A stretch of DNA of 64,000 bases, taken from contig NZ_CP040820.1 of assembly GCF_005887635.2 (NCBI RefSeq), forward strand, positions 124,001 to 188,000, read 5' to 3'. The notes below the pieces were generated by a model. It was not told the DNA's origin. It saw nothing but the letters and a program-made list of their open reading frames with translations, and ran no database searches. Below, piece after piece: positions 28,718-36,363 of this stretch. The first letter of the stretch is position 1; each line of letters starts with the position of its first letter. The translations under genes were made by a program, and so were the position numbers. This DNA comes from Paroceanicella profunda (lineage in GTDB: Bacteria > Pseudomonadota > Alphaproteobacteria > Rhodobacterales > Rhodobacteraceae).

Positions 28718-29836
28718 TCAGAGCGCCTCGGGGTCGACCTTGTCGAAGATCTCGCGCTTGAGGGCGGCGCGGAACTTCTCCCGGTCCTGGCCCACCTCCT
28801 CGGCGATGATCTTCTGCCACTTCGCGTAGGAGGCGAGGTAGTAGTCGAGCACGGCTTCCGGGTTCTCCACCCGGGCGGCCTTCGCGTTCGCGACGTTCTC
28901 GGCATATTGCTGGGTGTCGCGCTCGGCCATCACCGGGGCGAAATCGGCGGCGGCGTCCACGAAGGTGATGCCCTTCTCCTTCGCCGCGGCGATCACGTCC
29001 GCGTCCTCCGCCATCTGGGCGTCGAAGGTCTCCCGCACCACCACGTCGACCATGAGGTCGATGTGCAGGCGGCGCTGCTCGGGGGTGAACTCCTCCCAGA
29101 CATCGCGGTTCACGTACATCAGCACCGGCGGGCCGCCCATGCCCAGCGGGGCGTCGAGCACGGTGTCGACCACGTCCATGTAGCCGAAGCTGCGCAGCCA
29201 TTGCACCGAGCCCAGAACGCAGTCGAGCGCGCCGCGCTCGATGGCGGTGGTGGCCTCGTTCGGCGGCATGGCCACGGGGGTGGCGCCGGCAAGCGTCATG
29301 ATGCCCACGCCGCCGCCGGAGGCGCGCACCTTCAGCCCCTTCACGTCCGCCAGCCCCTGCGGCGTGCCCCGGCACATCAGCAGGTAGGGCGAGACGGAAT
29401 AGCCGCCGAAGCCCACCGCGTTCGCATGTTCGAACTCCTCGCGGCATTGCGGGCAGCCGAGCATCAGCACGTCGTTCATCGCGGCGGTGGCGGCGAGCAT
29501 GTCGTCGCCGATCAGCGACTGGCTGAAGATCATGTTCATCGAGGGCAGCATCTTGGGCACGTAGGGCGCCATGGTGATGCCGCCGTCGATGAGGTTGCTC
29601 TTCACCGCGTCGGGCGTTCCGGGGCCGTTGGCGAGCTGCGCGCCGGGCACCATCTTCCAGTCGATCTCGCCGCCGGTGGCCTCCTTCAGCGCCGCGAAAT
29701 ACGGCTCCATCGCGACGGTGTTGGTGGCGTTGGTCGCGCTCAGCCAGGACCCGAAGATCAGCTCCCTGGATTGTGCGGCCCCTGCGAGAAGCGCCAGCGC
29801 CGCGGCACTGGTGAGCAGTCTGCGTATCATCTTCAT
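28718..29836 (-). CDS. dctP: TRAP transporter solute-binding protein, DctP family
   Basis: A 372-residue periplasmic binding protein with a signal peptide ending near residue 23 (AGAAQS, then RELIFGSW). The carboxylate-binding Arg of DctP proteins is seen in LKVRASGGG (R171), followed by PVAMPPNEATTAIERGALDC. It carries four cysteines after the signal, including a CPQC pair (C128, C131), which is unusual for this family. The start has GGGAGGAAAA directly upstream. It begins the dctP-dctQ-dctM operon; an 840-base region precedes it. Confidence 0.92.
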   Translation of the reverse strand: MKMIRRLLTSAAALALLAGAAQSRELIFGSWLSATNATNTVAMEPYFAALKEATGGEIDWKMVPGAQLANGPGTPDAVKSNLIDGGITMAPYVPKMLPSMNMIFSQSLIGDDMLAATAAMNDVLMLGCPQCREEFEHANAVGFGGYSVSPYLLMCRGTPQGLADVKGLKVRASGGGVGIMTLAGATPVAMPPNEATTAIERGALDCVLGSVQWLRSFGYMDVVDTVLDAPLGMGGPPVLMYVNRDVWEEFTPEQRRLHIDLMVDVVVRETFDAQMAEDADVIAAAKEKGITFVDAAADFAPVMAERDTQQYAENVANAKAARVENPEAVLDYYLASYAKWQKIIAEEVGQDREKFRAALKREIFDKVDPEAL

Positions 29837-30676
29837 TTTTCCTCCCTTGGCTGGGGTGGGCCGCCCCGGATCTGCCGTCCGGGTGGGGCCATTGGCGGGT
29901 CGGGCGCGCCCGGGGCCGGTGTCAGGCCGGCGGGCACGGAAACGGGGTGAGGGAGTGGCCTGCGGACATGGCGGGGTGCGCGGCGCGGCGCGGAGCCGGC
30001 GCGCGCTGCGGTGCCAGAGGGCGCCCCGCGTGCCGGGGGCGCTGGTGTCCGACTGTGTCCGCCATTGCGGTCTTCCTCCCGTGGCCGCCCCTGCATCGGA
30101 GGCGGACCGCTGATTTGCCCTGACGGTAGGCGAACTTGATCCGGGAGGGTATCCCGTTTTTTGCGGGAGTATCTTTCTCGAATCAAGAAAGCCCAGGCCG
30201 GAAGCTGGCGGATTTCCCGGCAGGGCGGCGGAGAGCAATCCTGCCAGGGCCGGGAGCGCGCCTCACATGTCCCGGCCCCCTCCCGCCAGCGCCAGGGCGT
30301 GCGCTGTCAGGCCCCCGCTGCCCGCCGCCGCGCCCGCCGGCACCTGCCTGCCGAACGGCCCCGGGCGCCGGCCGCACCATCGCCCGCGCCCGGCCTGACG
30401 GCATCTCCCGGTTCAGGCAGAGCGCTGTGGCCCCGGTGGAAAATGGATTTGCCGGGAAAAATAATGCTTCCCCCCGACATCCGCGTTGACACAGTGAATT
30501 CGGAAAGTAAAACTCGTCAGTAAACAAGAAGATAAACTGGAGGCTTATACCGTTGTGTTCCCGAGGTATACTCGCAGGAGGGGCGGTGTTCCTCGATGCG
30601 ACGTTCCGACGGGAGCGGCCGATTCCGGCAAGGTGGTACCCCGGGCCGGACTGCCGGCCTGCTGATGGAGCTCCGA
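29837..30676. promoter_or_regulatory. Long divergent control region, TRAP operon and envelope genes
   Basis: No gene is supported in these 840 bases. The sequence becomes AT-richer in two places. Around 30130-30190 lie TCCCG-N7-CGGGA (30152-30168) and the palindrome TTTCTCGA-A-TCAAGAAA (30174-30190, 7 of 8 positions per arm), which could serve the TRAP operon on the minus strand. Around 30480-30575 lies a plus-strand promoter candidate and TATACC-N13-GGTATA (30546-30570). Confidence 0.35.
30486..30513 (+). promoter_or_regulatory. Candidate sigma-70 promoter for the envelope genes
   Basis: A perfect -35 TTGACA (30486-30491), a 16-base spacer, and a moderate -10 TAAAAC (30508-30513) lie about 165 bases before the Rap1a/Tai-like gene in an AT-rich island. 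The -35 is exact; the -10 is only 4 of 6. Confidence 0.35.
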
Positions 30677-31072
30677 ATGAGACGCCGGCCCGCGCTTCCC
30701 GTCCTGCCGCTCACCCTCGCCTGCCTGCTCACGCCGCTCGCCGCGCCGGCGGGCCGGGCGGCCGACGAGGGCGATTACATGCTCGCCACGGCGGCTGACC
30801 TTGCCGCGCTCTGTGCCGCGCCGCAGGACGCGTCGGCGATCCACATGTGCGAGGGCTTCCTCGTCGCCGTCGACCAGATGCACATGCAACTGGCCAGCGC
30901 CATGGACCGGCCGATCTACTGCCTGCCCACGGATGGCTCGGTCACCCGTGACGGCGCCGCGGCGGCCTTCGCGGCCTGGATGGCCGGGCGCCCCGCGAAC
31001 GCCACGCTTTCCCCGATAGACGGCCTGATGTCCTGGGCGCGCGACGCCTACCCCTGCCCGGCGGGCCAGTGA
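30677..31072 (+). CDS. Rap1a/Tai-like secreted protein
   Basis: A 131-residue exported protein. The signal peptide (RRRPALPVLPLTLACLLTPL, APAGRA) is followed by about 100 residues with four cysteines spaced as in Rap1a/Tai family proteins: DLAALCAAP, IHMCEGFL, PIYCLPTDG and AYPCPAG, enough for two disulfides. Family members include periplasmic immunity proteins to T6SS amidases, but many are stand-alone with unknown roles; no T6SS effector is seen here. GGAG six bases before this ATG supports the start, though in-frame ATGs at 30596 and 30665 exist. The lipoprotein gene follows after 14 bases. Confidence 0.75.
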   Translation: MRRRPALPVLPLTLACLLTPLAAPAGRAADEGDYMLATAADLAALCAAPQDASAIHMCEGFLVAVDQMHMQLASAMDRPIYCLPTDGSVTRDGAAAAFAAWMAGRPANATLSPIDGLMSWARDAYPCPAGQ

Positions 31073-31086
31073 TGGGAGCGCGGATC

Positions 31087-31350
31087 ATGAAAGCCCTCCT
31101 GCCGGTGCTCGCCGCGTCTCTCCTCTCCGCCTGCGCGGGCATGAACGACACCCAGCAGCGCGCGGCCAGCGGCACGCTCATCGGCGCCGGCAGCGGCGCG
31201 GTGATCGGCGCGATCGCCGGGGATGCCGGCATGGGCGCGGTGATCGGCGCCGGCGCCGGCCTGCTCGGCGGCCTCGTGGTCGACAAGGTCGAGAAGGACA
31301 AGGCGTCCGCCTATGAACAGGGTGTCCGCGACGGCCGCGCCACCCGGTGA
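31087..31350 (+). CDS. Glycine-zipper outer-membrane lipoprotein
   Basis: An 87-residue protein. The signal peptide ends in the lipobox LLSAC, with the lipidated Cys at residue 16. It is followed by a glycine zipper (GTLIGAGSGAVIGAIAGDAG and GAVIGAGAGLLGGLVV) and a charged end. This is the pattern of SlyB/OmpA-like small lipoproteins that embed in or bind the outer membrane. It lies between a secreted Rap1a/Tai-like protein and an MscS-family channel, which suggests an envelope-stress or osmotic role. An upstream in-frame ATG six codons earlier is possible but would spoil the signal peptide. Confidence 0.85.
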   Translation: MKALLPVLAASLLSACAGMNDTQQRAASGTLIGAGSGAVIGAIAGDAGMGAVIGAGAGLLGGLVVDKVEKDKASAYEQGVRDGRATR

Positions 31351-31403
31351 TCCCTTTCGCCTGCCCGCCGCCCGCGCGGGCCACAACATGAGGCCACTGC
31401 CCC

Positions 31404-33650
31404 TTGACTCCTGCCAGATCCGCGCTCGCGATCCTCTCCGCGCTTCTCAGTCTGATCGTGTTCTGGAGCGCGGTTCCCCCCGTGGCCCGCGCCCAGCAGG
31501 AGCCGCCCGCCGCCGTGAGTGAGCAGGACATGTCCGGGCTGGTGGATGCCGCGCGCAAGGCGGGGCTGGAAATCCTCGTGCTGCGCCCCTCCACCGCCCC
31601 GGCCCCGGTCGTGCCGGCCGACGCGGCGGCGCCCGCGGAGGTCGACAGCCTCACCCTGCGGCTCGCCGCCGGCGCTGATGCCATGAAGGCCGATCTGGCC
31701 CGCACCCCGGGCTGGCTGGACCGGATGCTCTACCACCCCGAACCGCCGCTGCAGCCGCGCTGGCTGGGCATCGGGCTGATCTACACCGCCATTTCCATGG
31801 GCATTGGCGGGCTGGTCGGCTGGGCGGGCGGACGGCGGCTGCGCGCCGGGCTGGTGCCGGCGGCGCCCCTGCCGGGGGCCTCGCTGGGCGACCGGCTGCG
31901 CTTCCTGCTCGGCCGCTCGCTCGTCGCCGTGCTGGTGATGGCGATCGTGCTGGTGGTCTCGCTGCTGGTGGCCCTGCTGATCGGCGCGCGGGATCCGGGC
32001 TTCCGGGACGTGTTCCTCTCCGCGCTGGAGGCGGCCATCACCGGCGGGCTGGTGATGATCACCTTCCGCGCCATCCTCGCGCCCTGGCGGCCGGCGGCGC
32101 GGGTGCTGCCCTTCGAGGACGCCGAGGCGCAGCGCATCTTCACCACGCTGCGCCTCACCGTCTGGACGGCGCTGCTGCTCTCCGCCTGCGCCGCGCTGGC
32201 CGCGCGCAAGGAGGCGCCGGACGGTTTCATCGACCTGCTGCGCGACTGTGCCTCGCTGGTGGTGGCCATCGGGCTGGTGCGCGCGGTGTTCGCGGCGCGG
32301 TTCATCTTCGTGCGCATGGCCGAGGCGGACCTGCGCCCGGTGCGCTTCTGGCACCGCCGCTGGCATGTGATCGCAGCGGTGTATCTGGCGCTCACCGTGG
32401 CGGTGACCCTCCTCGCCCGGCTGCTGAACGTCGACGTGGAGGGGCTGGTGGCCGCCCCGATCATCGCGGTGCTGCTGGGGCTGATCGTGAAGGGTGTCGG
32501 GCTGATCTTCATCGACCACCAGTATGCCGACCGCCCGGTGCGCGTGGTCTCCGACGTCGCGGAGGCCGGTACGCCGGTGGCCCCCGCGCCCCCGGTGCCG
32601 CACCCCTGGCGCGGCTGGGCCCTGGGCAGCCTCAACCACCTCGCCCTCGCGGCGGCGGCGGTGTGGATCATCAGCCGCTGGAACATCGGGCTGTTCGGCC
32701 CGGACGGGCGGGTGCACGCGGTCTGGACCATCCTGCTCATGGCGCTGATCGGCTCCATCGGCTGGGAGGCGATCCGCACCGCCTTCGACCGTCGCCTGGC
32801 GGAGGAGCAGGGCACCGCCCCCGGTGCGGAGGACGACCCGGAGAGCGAGTCCGAGATCGGCACCGGAAAGTCGCGCCTTGCCACCCTGCTGCCACTGTTC
32901 CGCAACGCGGTGCTCATCGCCATCCTGGTGCTGGTGAGCATGGTGATGCTCTCCGCGCTGGGAGTGGACGTGGGGCCGCTCTTCGCCGGTGCCGGGTTGA
33001 TCGGCTTCGCCGTGGGCTTCGGGGCGCAGGCGCTGGTGCGCGACGTGTTTTCCGGCGTGTTCTTCCTGGTCGACGACGCGTTCCGCGTGGGCGAATACAT
33101 CGAGACCGGCTCGGCCAAGGGCACGGTGGAGCGCATCTCCATCCGCTCCATGCAGTTGCGCCACCAGAACGGCCCGCTGCACACCGTGCCCTTCGGCGAG
33201 ATCAGCCAGCTCACCAACTACTCGCGCGACTGGGTGATCATGAAGCTGCCCATCGCCGCGCGCTACGGCACCGACCCGGAGAAGGTGCGCAAGATCGTGA
33301 AGAAGCTCGGCATCGCCCTGCTGGCGGACCCGGAGCTGGGGCCGAAGTTCATCGAGCCGCTGAAATCGCAGGGCGTGCTGGAGATCTCCGACACCGGCCT
33401 CGTGTTCCGCGTGAAGTTCAAGACCCGCCCGGGCGACCAGTTCGTGCTGCGCAAGACCGTCTTCCACCGCATCTCGGAGGCCTTCGCGAAGGAGGGCATC
33501 GAATTCGCCGGCCGCGAGGTGCGCGTGCGCGTGCTCGACGAGGATGACAGGACCATCCCGGCGGAGGACCCCCGCGCCCAGCAGGCCGTGGCCGCCGCCG
33601 CCGGAGACATCGCCACGGAAGCCGCGCAGGACGCCGAAAGCAAGCGCTGA
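31404..33650 (+). CDS. MscS-family mechanosensitive channel with a long N-terminal region
   Basis: A 748-residue membrane protein. A signal-like N-terminus is followed by about ten hydrophobic helices and then the MscS core (about residues 510-700). There the pore-lining helix reads GPLFAGAGLIGFAVGFGAQA, followed by LVRDVFSGVFFLVDDAFRVG and HTVPFGEISQLTNYSRDW. It resembles the larger MscM/YbiO-type members rather than small MscS. The only start in frame is TTG at 31404, since a stop precedes it by 15 bases; GAGG lies upstream. It releases solutes at hypo-osmotic shock. The C-terminal 40 residues are Ala/Glu-rich. Confidence 0.88.
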   Translation: MTPARSALAILSALLSLIVFWSAVPPVARAQQEPPAAVSEQDMSGLVDAARKAGLEILVLRPSTAPAPVVPADAAAPAEVDSLTLRLAAGADAMKADLARTPGWLDRMLYHPEPPLQPRWLGIGLIYTAISMGIGGLVGWAGGRRLRAGLVPAAPLPGASLGDRLRFLLGRSLVAVLVMAIVLVVSLLVALLIGARDPGFRDVFLSALEAAITGGLVMITFRAILAPWRPAARVLPFEDAEAQRIFTTLRLTVWTALLLSACAALAARKEAPDGFIDLLRDCASLVVAIGLVRAVFAARFIFVRMAEADLRPVRFWHRRWHVIAAVYLALTVAVTLLARLLNVDVEGLVAAPIIAVLLGLIVKGVGLIFIDHQYADRPVRVVSDVAEAGTPVAPAPPVPHPWRGWALGSLNHLALAAAAVWIISRWNIGLFGPDGRVHAVWTILLMALIGSIGWEAIRTAFDRRLAEEQGTAPGAEDDPESESEIGTGKSRLATLLPLFRNAVLIAILVLVSMVMLSALGVDVGPLFAGAGLIGFAVGFGAQALVRDVFSGVFFLVDDAFRVGEYIETGSAKGTVERISIRSMQLRHQNGPLHTVPFGEISQLTNYSRDWVIMKLPIAARYGTDPEKVRKIVKKLGIALLADPELGPKFIEPLKSQGVLEISDTGLVFRVKFKTRPGDQFVLRKTVFHRISEAFAKEGIEFAGREVRVRVLDEDDRTIPAEDPRAQQAVAAAAGDIATEAAQDAESKR

Positions 33651-33718
33651 ACCCCCGCGGGGCGCGGCGGCGGGCCTCCCCCGGCAGCGGGCGGGGCAGG
33701 GCCCACCGGAATGGGAAG

Positions 33719-33746
33719 CGGCCCGCGGGAGATGTCCCGCGGGCCG
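33719..33746. terminator. Bidirectional hairpin terminator
   Basis: CGGCCCGCGGGA (33719-33730), loop GATG, and TCCCGCGGGCCG (33735-33746) form a perfect 12-bp stem followed by TTGT. It lies between the convergent MscS-like and DUF2950 genes and can serve both. Confidence 0.75.
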
Positions 33747-33783
33747 TTGTCCTGTCCGGCTGCGCGCCGGGGCGGGGCCGGGG

Positions 33784-34728
33784 TTACTCGGGCACGAGCT
33801 CCCACGCCTCCCCGGGGTTGAAGCGCTCGATCCAGGGCACGATCCGGTCGGTCTCCGGGCCGAGGTCGGCCTCGTAGAGCACGCCCTGCTGGTTCGCGAC
33901 GAAGCTGTGCACCCCGCTCTCGCCGTAATGCGCCGGCCAGGCGAGGATGGCGTATCCCGCGATCATGTTGCCGTTGATCACGTAGTCATAGGCCCCGCCG
34001 GCAATGTTGTCGCCCTGGCCGGTGAGGATGCGGAAATGGTAGCCGAAATAGCCGCGCCCGGCGCTGGCGTCATCCAGCTCCGCGGTGTTGATGCCCTCGC
34101 CCGCGGGGCTGGGGCCGTCCTCATCCGTTTCCGGCCAGTAGAGCCCGTCGGTCATCCCCGGGGTGCTCACCAGCGTCTGGGCGTATTCGAGCACGCCGTC
34201 GCCGTCGCGGTCCACCGCCGCATAGTCGACCTGGGCGTCGAGATAGGCGTGCACCGTGTCGATGGCGGCAAGTTCGTTCTCGCCCACGTGGCGGTTCACG
34301 ATCTCGTCCAGCCCGGCCCGGGTGTCGAAGGCCCAGGACCCGTCCCCGGCCTTCACAACCGGGAAGGGCAGCGGCCAGAGCCGCCAGCCGATGTCGATGA
34401 GCACGCGGTCCTCCTGGTCCTGCGTGACGATGCGCGCCTCGGCCCCTCTGCGCATCTGCGCATAGGCCTCCACCGTGTCCGGGCTGTCGCGCAGCGCGGC
34501 CGCATCGAGGCCGAGCAGGGCGGCGAGCCCGTCGAAATCATCCCCGGTGAGCGCGGTGCGCAGCGCCTCCACGGCGGCATCCGCGCTGTCGAACTGCGGC
34601 GCCGGTGTGGCGGAGACGTAGCGGGCGAAGGGCGCCTCCTCCGCCCCCTGGGCATGGGCTGTGCCGGTGAGGCCGGCGGCGAGGGCGAGCGCGAGGGCCG
34701 CCCGGGCGGGCAGGGGGGTGTTGGTCAT
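33784..34728 (-). CDS. DUF2950 family exported protein
   Basis: A 314-residue protein with a signal peptide (RAALALALAAGLTGTAHA, then Q). The mature part matches the DUF2950 family, most clearly in GYFGYHFRILTGQGDNIAGG, AYDYVINGNMIAGYAILAWP and YGESGVHSFVANQQGVLYEAD. Function is unknown; members nearly always sit beside DUF3300 genes, as here. A GTG nine codons upstream overlaps the DUF3300 stop (GTGA) and could be the true start; the ATG chosen has GGAGACGAG and leaves a normal signal peptide. Confidence 0.85.
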   Translation of the reverse strand: MTNTPLPARAALALALAAGLTGTAHAQGAEEAPFARYVSATPAPQFDSADAAVEALRTALTGDDFDGLAALLGLDAAALRDSPDTVEAYAQMRRGAEARIVTQDQEDRVLIDIGWRLWPLPFPVVKAGDGSWAFDTRAGLDEIVNRHVGENELAAIDTVHAYLDAQVDYAAVDRDGDGVLEYAQTLVSTPGMTDGLYWPETDEDGPSPAGEGINTAELDDASAGRGYFGYHFRILTGQGDNIAGGAYDYVINGNMIAGYAILAWPAHYGESGVHSFVANQQGVLYEADLGPETDRIVPWIERFNPGEAWELVPE

Positions 34729-34751
34729 GATCTCGTCTCCGATCCGCAATC

Positions 34752-36242
34752 TCACCGGCCGCGCCGGCCGCCGACCTTCGGCTTGCCCCCGGCCCGTCCG
34801 CCTCCGCGGGCCTCCGCGCCCCGCTTGGACGCCATCTTGGCGCGCGTGCCGCCACCGCCGCCGGAGCCGAGCGCGGAGCGCGGGCGCGATGCGCCGGGCT
34901 TCGCGCCAAGTTTCGGCTTGCCCGAGGGCTTGAGCAACGGTTTGCCGCCGCCGCCGCCGCTGGCGAGGCGCGATCCGCCGGAGGGCTTGGTGAGCGCAGG
35001 CCGCGAGCCGGCCCCGGCCGGGGGTTTCAGTGCCGGGCGGTCTCCGCCACCGCCGGGTTTCAGGCCTGGCTTGTCGCCTCCGCCGGGGCGCAGGCTCGGC
35101 CTGTCGCCGCCGCCGGGCCGCAGGCCTGGTTTGTCGCCCCCGCCGGGCCTCAGCCCCGGCCTGTCGCCCCCGCCGGGCTTCAGCCCCGGCCTGTCGCCAC
35201 CGCCCAGGCCGCCGCTTGCCGCGGCCTTGCGGATATCGCGTGACCGCGCCTCGCGGTCGGGGCGGGCGCCGGGGCGCCCCCCTGCGCCGAGGGCGCCGCC
35301 GGGGCGCCGGTCGCCCCGACCGCCGATGGTGCCGCGGTTGTCCAGCCTGTCGCCGATCTTGTCGCGGTCGAAGCCGTTGAACTGGTCCCGGTCGATGCTG
35401 ATCTTGTCACGGTCGACCTTGGTCCAGTCCACGTCGCGCCAGTTCACCTTGCCGTTGATGTTGTTGAAGCAATTGCGGCAGTTGATGTCGACGTCGCTGT
35501 CCCAGTGGCCGCCGCGCACGCCCCAGTCGTCCCAGTCCACGACGGCGCCCCAGGCCAGGCCGGTGATCACCCCGGTGAAGAAGGTGGCGGTGGGCAGGTA
35601 GTAGTTCGGGTAGGGCTGCGGGTAATAGGCCACCGGCGCGCGCACGTAATCGGGCTCGTAGAGCATTTCCGGCGGGTACTGCGGCACGTAGACCTGATCC
35701 ACCTCGGTGGGCTGGATGATGATCGTGTCGCCCTCCTGCACCACCTCGGTGTGCTGGTCGGTCTGGATCACCCCGTCGGCCACAGCCTGGGAGCGGAGCT
35801 GCTGGATGGCGACGAGCACGTCCTGCTGCTGGTAGCTCACGGCATCGCCGAGCTGGCCGGTCCACTCCAGGTCGTCGCTCATCATCTTCACGATCTCGGG
35901 CGTGTTGAGCAGCGAGATCACCGAGCCGTCCCAGTCCGGGTCCGGGCTGTCGCCCGCCTTCGCGCCGTCGAGGAAGCGCTCGGCCTCCACGATCTGCAGC
36001 GGGTAGAGCGAGGCGGCGGCGATGGCCGCCACCAGCGAATCCGGGTAGAGGGCGATGCGGGCGACGAGGATTTCCATCTCCTCCTCGGTCAGCGCGCCGT
36101 CATCGGCCTCCGCCGCGGGGGCATCGGCGGAACTGGCGGGGGCATCCTGTGCGGTTGCTTCGCGGGGCAACGCCGTTGTTACAAGCAATCCGAAAGCGAA
36201 GGAGAGAAACAGTATCGATTGCTGACGTATTGGAGCAGTCAT
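34752..36242 (-). CDS. DUF3300 family exported protein with a repetitive Gly/Arg/Pro tail
   Basis: A 496-residue protein. A signal peptide (to about residue 31) precedes the DUF3300 domain, about residues 48-260: LVARIALYPDSLVAAIAAAS, the PEIVKMM segment and VYVPQYPPEMLYEPDYV. NINGKVNWRDVDWTKVDRDK follows. The last 190 residues are basic, Gly-rich and low in complexity, with six near-identical units of the form GGGDRPGLRP at about residues 346-405, then Gly/Lys/Ala runs. Such a tail could bind anionic polymers, for example nucleic acid or polysaccharide; that is inference. It is paired with DUF2950, as is usual for this family. Confidence 0.88.
   Translation of the reverse strand: MTAPIRQQSILFLSFAFGLLVTTALPREATAQDAPASSADAPAAEADDGALTEEEMEILVARIALYPDSLVAAIAAASLYPLQIVEAERFLDGAKAGDSPDPDWDGSVISLLNTPEIVKMMSDDLEWTGQLGDAVSYQQQDVLVAIQQLRSQAVADGVIQTDQHTEVVQEGDTIIIQPTEVDQVYVPQYPPEMLYEPDYVRAPVAYYPQPYPNYYLPTATFFTGVITGLAWGAVVDWDDWGVRGGHWDSDVDINCRNCFNNINGKVNWRDVDWTKVDRDKISIDRDQFNGFDRDKIGDRLDNRGTIGGRGDRRPGGALGAGGRPGARPDREARSRDIRKAAASGGLGGGDRPGLKPGGGDRPGLRPGGGDKPGLRPGGGDRPSLRPGGGDKPGLKPGGGGDRPALKPPAGAGSRPALTKPSGGSRLASGGGGGKPLLKPSGKPKLGAKPGASRPRSALGSGGGGGTRAKMASKRGAEARGGGRAGGKPKVGGRRGR
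35025..35204 (-). repeat. Six tandem 30-bp coding repeats in the DUF3300 gene
   Basis: Each 30-bp unit encodes GGGD(R/K)PGL(K/R)P; one copy has an extra Gly and others vary by one or two residues. In-frame units can be gained or lost by slippage without breaking the gene, so length variation between strains is expected. Confidence 0.85.
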
Positions 36243-36363
36243 TTCGAATCCTCCGCTTTGGAGATGCCATTCCCGAACGGGAAGCGCCCCACGTGTTTTG
36301 ACGTAGTATTAGCATCGAAAGCGGATTCGGACGAAACGATTGTTTTCGGGCGGGAACAAGACC

